Shown here in pieces: positions 7,191-10,594 of a DNA stretch of 10,594 nt. How positions within the stretch are numbered: the first letter of the stretch is position 1; each line of letters opens with the position of its first letter. The position numbers were made by a program, and so were the translations under genes. The DNA is from an uncultured Eubacteriales bacterium (GTDB taxonomy: Bacteria > Bacillota > Clostridia > Christensenellales > Aristaeellaceae). Under the pieces are notes generated by a model, which saw only the letters and a list, made by a program, of their open reading frames with translations, made no database searches and had not been told where the DNA came from. The stretch is taken from assembly GCA_902796115.1 (NCBI GenBank), contig CADBNX010000117.1, positions 1 through 10,594 on the forward strand, written 5' to 3'.

Positions 7191-8783
7191 TCAGCGCATC
7201 GCTCTCTCCGCGGTTTTTTCCGCTTCAAGCGCCTGTTTGAAACGTTTCATATACGCCTCGAAGCCTTCCCGGTCTTCCGGGGACGGTTTCTCCTCGATCC
7301 GTTTTACATTGCCGAAGATCCGGTTTGCAAGATACGTGTCCAGGGTCTCGTTGTCCTTCCGTTTTGCGGCATAGGAAGCAAGCAGTGCCATTCCCCACGG
7401 CCCGCCTTCTCCCGCAGTTTCCATCACGGTGACGGGAATATCCAGTGCCGCCGCCAGCAGCTTCTGCGCGGTCCCCGGCGTTTTCAGGAAACCGCCGTGG
7501 GCCAGAAGCGTGTCGATTGCGACTTTTTCCCGCGCAAGAATGTCCATCCCCATTTTCAGCGAAGCGATCGCGCCGAGAAGCAGAGAGCGGCTGAAATTCC
7601 CGATGCTCATCACGGACGACGGCATCCGCAGGAACGCCGGCCTTCCTTCCTCCACCCCGGCAAGCGGTTCTCCGGAGAGGAAACTGACGTGCACCAGGCC
7701 CCCGCAGTCTTTTTCCCCCTCCATAGCCGCGTGAAAAAGTGTTTCGTAGATCCTGCTCCGGGGTACGTTCTCCCCAAGACGCTCCAGGAATCCCTGCAGC
7801 ATGCCCGCATAGGCGTTGATATCGCTGGTGCAGTTATTGCAGTGCACCATGGCAACCGGTTTTCCGTCCGGAGTCATCACCATATCGATTTCGGGATATA
7901 CCCTGCTCAGCGGTTTTTCAAGCACCACCATGGCAAATACCGAGGTGCCCGCGGAAATATTGCCGGTTCTTTCCCGGATACTTTCCGTGGCCGCCATCCC
8001 GGTGCCGGCATCCCCTTCCGGCGGGCAGAACGGGATTCCCGCTTCCAGATCACCTTCCGGATCCAGCAGTGCCGCTCCCGCCTCCGTCAGTTTGCCGCAG
8101 GCTTCTCCCGCGCAGCGTACGCCGGGCAGGATCCGGCCGATGTCCCATTCAAATCCGCGTCCGGATATCTCCCCGCGGTAGGTGTTCAGCATTCCGGCGT
8201 CATAATCCTTTGTCCCTGCGTCTATGGGAAACATGCCGGACGCGTCCCCGATTCCGAGCTCCTTCACGCCGGTCAGCCGCCAGTGAATATACCCGGCAAG
8301 CGTTGTCATGAAGCGGATCTCCTTCACGTGCGGCTCGCCGTTCAGGATCGCCTGATGCAGATGCGCGATGCTCCACCGCTGCGGCACATTGAAACGGAAG
8401 CGTTCCGTCAGGATCGCTGCGGCCTCTGCGGTCATGGTATTCCGCCAAGTCCGGAAAGGAACCAGCAGACGGTCATAACGGTCAAAAGCCAGGTACCCGT
8501 GCATCATTCCGGAGATGCCGATACAGGAAAAACCTGTGAGGACACAGTCGTATGTTTCTCTTACCTCGTTTTTCAGTTTCGCGTAAGCTTCCCGGACGCC
8601 TGTTAACGCATCGGCAAGATCATACGTCCATACCCCGTTCTCCAGTCGGTTTTCCCATTCATATGCTCCCGACGCGATCACATTGCCCTTGTCCCCGATC
8701 AGAACCGCTTTGATCCGCGTGGAGCCCAGTTCGATACCGAGCGAGGTCTTCTTCAGCCGTACCGACTCAGTAATTTCACTCAT
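7191..8783 (-). CDS. FGGY-family carbohydrate kinase
   Basis: 530 residues with the two-domain FGGY/ASKHA actin-like fold. The phosphate-1 loop GIELGSTRIKAV is at 16-27, with Glu18 where many members have Asp. IGISGMMHG is at 88-96. The probable catalytic base is D258 in EGDAGTGM (256-263). The phosphate-2 region NISAGTS is at 275-281, and the adenosine region AHGGFLKTPGTAQK at 428-441 precedes METAGEGGPWGMALL. It should transfer phosphate from ATP to a ketose or similar sugar in the cytosol. The natural partner is the FucI-like isomerase 27 nt downstream, whose ketose product would be its substrate. Annotation pipelines would probably call it xylulokinase or fuculokinase, but the motifs do not fix the sugar. 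The start is supported by a strong ribosome binding site 6 nt upstream, even though it overlaps the preceding gene by 8 nt. The C-terminal tail is rich in Lys and Glu. Confidence 0.92.
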   Translation of the reverse strand: MSEITESVRLKKTSLGIELGSTRIKAVLIGDKGNVIASGAYEWENRLENGVWTYDLADALTGVREAYAKLKNEVRETYDCVLTGFSCIGISGMMHGYLAFDRYDRLLVPFRTWRNTMTAEAAAILTERFRFNVPQRWSIAHLHQAILNGEPHVKEIRFMTTLAGYIHWRLTGVKELGIGDASGMFPIDAGTKDYDAGMLNTYRGEISGRGFEWDIGRILPGVRCAGEACGKLTEAGAALLDPEGDLEAGIPFCPPEGDAGTGMAATESIRERTGNISAGTSVFAMVVLEKPLSRVYPEIDMVMTPDGKPVAMVHCNNCTSDINAYAGMLQGFLERLGENVPRSRIYETLFHAAMEGEKDCGGLVHVSFLSGEPLAGVEEGRPAFLRMPSSVMSIGNFSRSLLLGAIASLKMGMDILAREKVAIDTLLAHGGFLKTPGTAQKLLAAALDIPVTVMETAGEGGPWGMALLASYAAKRKDNETLDTYLANRIFGNVKRIEEKPSPEDREGFEAYMKRFKQALEAEKTAERAMR

Positions 8784-10594
8784 TGCCGTCCTCCCCGATG
8801 ATCTCCGCGGACGCGTCCGCCTGCAGAATGATCTTTCCGTTTTCCATGAATGCCCTGCCGCTGCACTGCAGCACCGCTCTGACCCTTCCTTCCGCGTCTG
8901 TAACCGCGGCTCTCCTTCTGCCGTTCATCGGCTGTTCCACGTTCAGAATCGCGTTTTCAGGTATCTCGCCGCTGTCGTTCCATTTCCACTCATGCCCGTC
9001 AAAGGCAACGGATCCGGCATCCGTATACAGGGAGCCGTCTTTTCCGAAAGCAAAAATCCGGGAATCGCTCTCCTCCGTTTCATACAGGGTGCTCCCGTCC
9101 AGCATCGCCCGCACCGTCAGCCGTCCGTTGCCGAGGAACGCGGCGGATTTGGCATCTTCGCTCAGCGCAAACCGTTCCGTCCCTTCCGAATCCGGAATCA
9201 GATAAAGGCTGCCGTTGGCCACAAGATATACGCCGCCCGACGTTTTCTGCTTTTCCCGATCCCAGCCGGCCGCAAGCAGCGCGTTTTCGGAACTGCCCGC
9301 GGCAAACGCGATGCATCCGTCATACGGCAGGACGATGGTTTTTCCGTTGATGGTGATCAGCGTATTGCCCCCTCTGGTTTCCGTGTAGGCGGCGGGAGCC
9401 AGGCACAGAAGCTCATTTTCTTCCGGGTTCCAGTCAATCTCCGCTGTTTCTTTATCCAGCGCTTCCAGTTCCGTGAACACGCTGCCCGCATCCGGAGAAA
9501 TCCCCCTCTCCACGTGCAGGAAAAACGCCTGCATGGCATCGATCCCGTCTGTCTGCGCGACTGCCGCGATCAGGTACCGCGACGCTTCGTCCCCGGTTCC
9601 GTAGCCGAGCGTATCCGGATTATTTCCGTCAAGATGCGCTTTTATCTCCTCGATATCCGTCACTCCGTCCAGATCCGTATCCCGGTTTTCTTCCTCCAGG
9701 ATCCGGTCATATTCGTCCCAGAGCCCATTATGATCCCTGTCGGCTGCTTCAAACGCATATTCCGCGGTATTGCCGGCACGGTCAAAACAGGTGAAGTGGT
9801 AGGATCCTGCCTTCTGAACGCTGTAAACGACGGTCTCCTCCCCGCCGTTCAGGCTCCGCACCGTACCGTTGTAGTCAAGCTGCAGCTGATCCAGCCCGCT
9901 CAGCGCATCCGACACATGCAGATAGAGTTTTCCGTTTTCCGTCCAGTAATACCCTTCCGGCGGTTCAAAATCGGCACGGTAGGCGGTATAAGCGATGCTC
10001 TGCGCTCCCGCGTACTCACCGGACGCGACACGCAGGAGCACACTGACGCCCTCTCCGGTCTGCGGCGCGTCAAGCACGGCCGTATAATCCGCCCCATCCA
10101 GCGACATCAGATAGCCTTCCGGGGCATTCAGCACGGGGCGGTCTCCCAGTCCGTACCATTCCATACCGTGCTGCGCCGTCTCCGGGAAAACCGAAGGGGA
10201 CGGTGCTTGTTCCCAGCGAAGGATCCGGTATACATGGCCTTCTTCCAGCGAAAGATAATGATTTCCGTCCTCCGGTGCCAGCGTACCCAGGCTGATCGCG
10301 TAGCTTCCTTCTTCGCCGCCGCTTTCCCTGGACAGCATGCCTGTGCAGCGCACGGCTTCGTCGCTCAGCGTGTAGGTAAGCGGACGCTCCGTCATTCCCA
10401 TGTAATGAAAATTCCGCGAATCATCCGGAATAACAAACACACGCCGGGGTGTTACGGTCACTTTCACAATCTGGGACGCGGGGTTATAGTTTTCATCATC
10501 GGGAAGAAACCGCAGCACATACTCTCCCTGCCCCGCTTCCGGGATGCTTTCCGGGTTTTCGAACGAAAACACACCGGCAATCTTCTCTCCGCTC
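8776..10594 (-). CDS. Large MBG/YDG-repeat surface protein with calcium-binding loops, C-terminal 605 residues
   Basis: The frame is open to the window edge, and seven codons (SGEKIAG) precede the first possible start, the GTG at 10572. That GTG falls within a repeat, so the true start lies outside the window. Numbering from the first visible codon, 1-48 match a bacterial surface repeat of the type G-x-F...P-x-D...NYNPAS...VTVT. Residues 49-125 look like an MBG_2/YDG domain (LTYTLSDE...GMLSRE...GSYAISLGTL). Residues 205-280 are Ig-like (YYWTENGKLYLHVSDALSG...DRAGNTAEY). A pair of EF-hand/thrombospondin-3-like loops lies at 285-296 (DRDHNGLWDEYD) and 305-316 (DTDLDGVTDIEE). From about 390 to the end the protein is beta-rich, with repeated GSLY/GNGRL-type strands suggesting a propeller-like domain. 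It is presumably exported and binds calcium. No LPXTG, SLH repeat or C-terminal membrane helix is visible, so any anchor would be elsewhere. Its ligand is unknown. Confidence 0.8.
   Translation of the reverse strand, partial: SGEKIAGVFSFENPESIPEAGQGEYVLRFLPDDENYNPASQIVKVTVTPRRVFVIPDDSRNFHYMGMTERPLTYTLSDEAVRCTGMLSRESGGEEGSYAISLGTLAPEDGNHYLSLEEGHVYRILRWEQAPSPSVFPETAQHGMEWYGLGDRPVLNAPEGYLMSLDGADYTAVLDAPQTGEGVSVLLRVASGEYAGAQSIAYTAYRADFEPPEGYYWTENGKLYLHVSDALSGLDQLQLDYNGTVRSLNGGEETVVYSVQKAGSYHFTCFDRAGNTAEYAFEAADRDHNGLWDEYDRILEEENRDTDLDGVTDIEEIKAHLDGNNPDTLGYGTGDEASRYLIAAVAQTDGIDAMQAFFLHVERGISPDAGSVFTELEALDKETAEIDWNPEENELLCLAPAAYTETRGGNTLITINGKTIVLPYDGCIAFAAGSSENALLAAGWDREKQKTSGGVYLVANGSLYLIPDSEGTERFALSEDAKSAAFLGNGRLTVRAMLDGSTLYETEESDSRIFAFGKDGSLYTDAGSVAFDGHEWKWNDSGEIPENAILNVEQPMNGRRRAAVTDAEGRVRAVLQCSGRAFMENGKIILQADASAEIIGEDGNE
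8790..8796 (-). promoter_or_regulatory. Ribosome binding site of the FGGY kinase gene
   Basis: GGGGAGG on the minus strand lies 6 nt before the kinase ATG (8783) and inside the last codons of the surface-protein gene. It decides the start at 8783 and shows that translation of the two genes is likely coupled across their 8-nt overlap. Confidence 0.75.

Noticed and set aside
7185..8606. Plus-strand open frame of 473 codons
   Set aside because: Antisense to the FGGY kinase; low-quality composition and no motif. I see no ribosome site arguing for it.
2741..8783. B12-independent propanediol utilisation locus
   Set aside because: The CxE active site would allow a dehydratase, but no aldolase, aldehyde dehydrogenase or shell protein is present, and the GRE is much shorter than known propanediol dehydratases.

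Overview
The window reads as a strongly GC-biased, obligately anaerobic Clostridia-type Bacillota genome, probably from a gut or rumen lineage. I infer this from the glycyl radical enzyme with its activase, an HflX of the Clostridia long-N-terminus kind, strong GGAGG-type ribosome binding sites and an MBG-type repeat surface protein. The assignment is not proven. Every convincing gene is on the minus strand, so transcription runs from high to low coordinates. There is no stretch over about 100 bases without a gene, and I see no rRNA, tRNA, CRISPR array, insertion sequence or phage gene.

In transcription order the first block (10594 to 2741) has five genes. They are the C-terminal part of a large repeat-containing surface protein with paired calcium-binding loops, an FGGY-family sugar kinase, an L-fucose/L-arabinose isomerase-like protein, a short glycyl radical enzyme (GRE) and its radical SAM activase. 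Spacing is tight: an 8-nt overlap, a 27-nt gap, an 80-nt gap containing competing inverted repeats, and a 4-nt ATGA overlap. Isomerase plus kinase is the classical first half of a deoxy-sugar or pentose pathway. The GRE has the Cys-x-Glu active-site pattern of radical eliminases rather than the Cys-Cys of pyruvate formate-lyase, and it is unusually short. No aldolase, transporter, aldehyde dehydrogenase or microcompartment gene is visible, so the substrate stays open. This cassette is the best candidate for an undescribed pathway.

The second block (2707 to 1) starts with a good sigma-A-type promoter. It encodes HflX, a ribosome-associated GTPase carrying an N-terminal JAMM/RadC-like domain, followed by two tandem VanY-type (peptidase M15) D,D-carboxypeptidase-like genes. 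These are joined by a 2-nt gap and a TGATG stop/start overlap, and the second is cut by the window edge. This pairs a ribosome-rescue-type GTPase with cell-wall peptide trimming enzymes in one probable operon.

No clear intrinsic terminator separates the two blocks, so some read-through from the sugar/GRE operon into hflX is possible.
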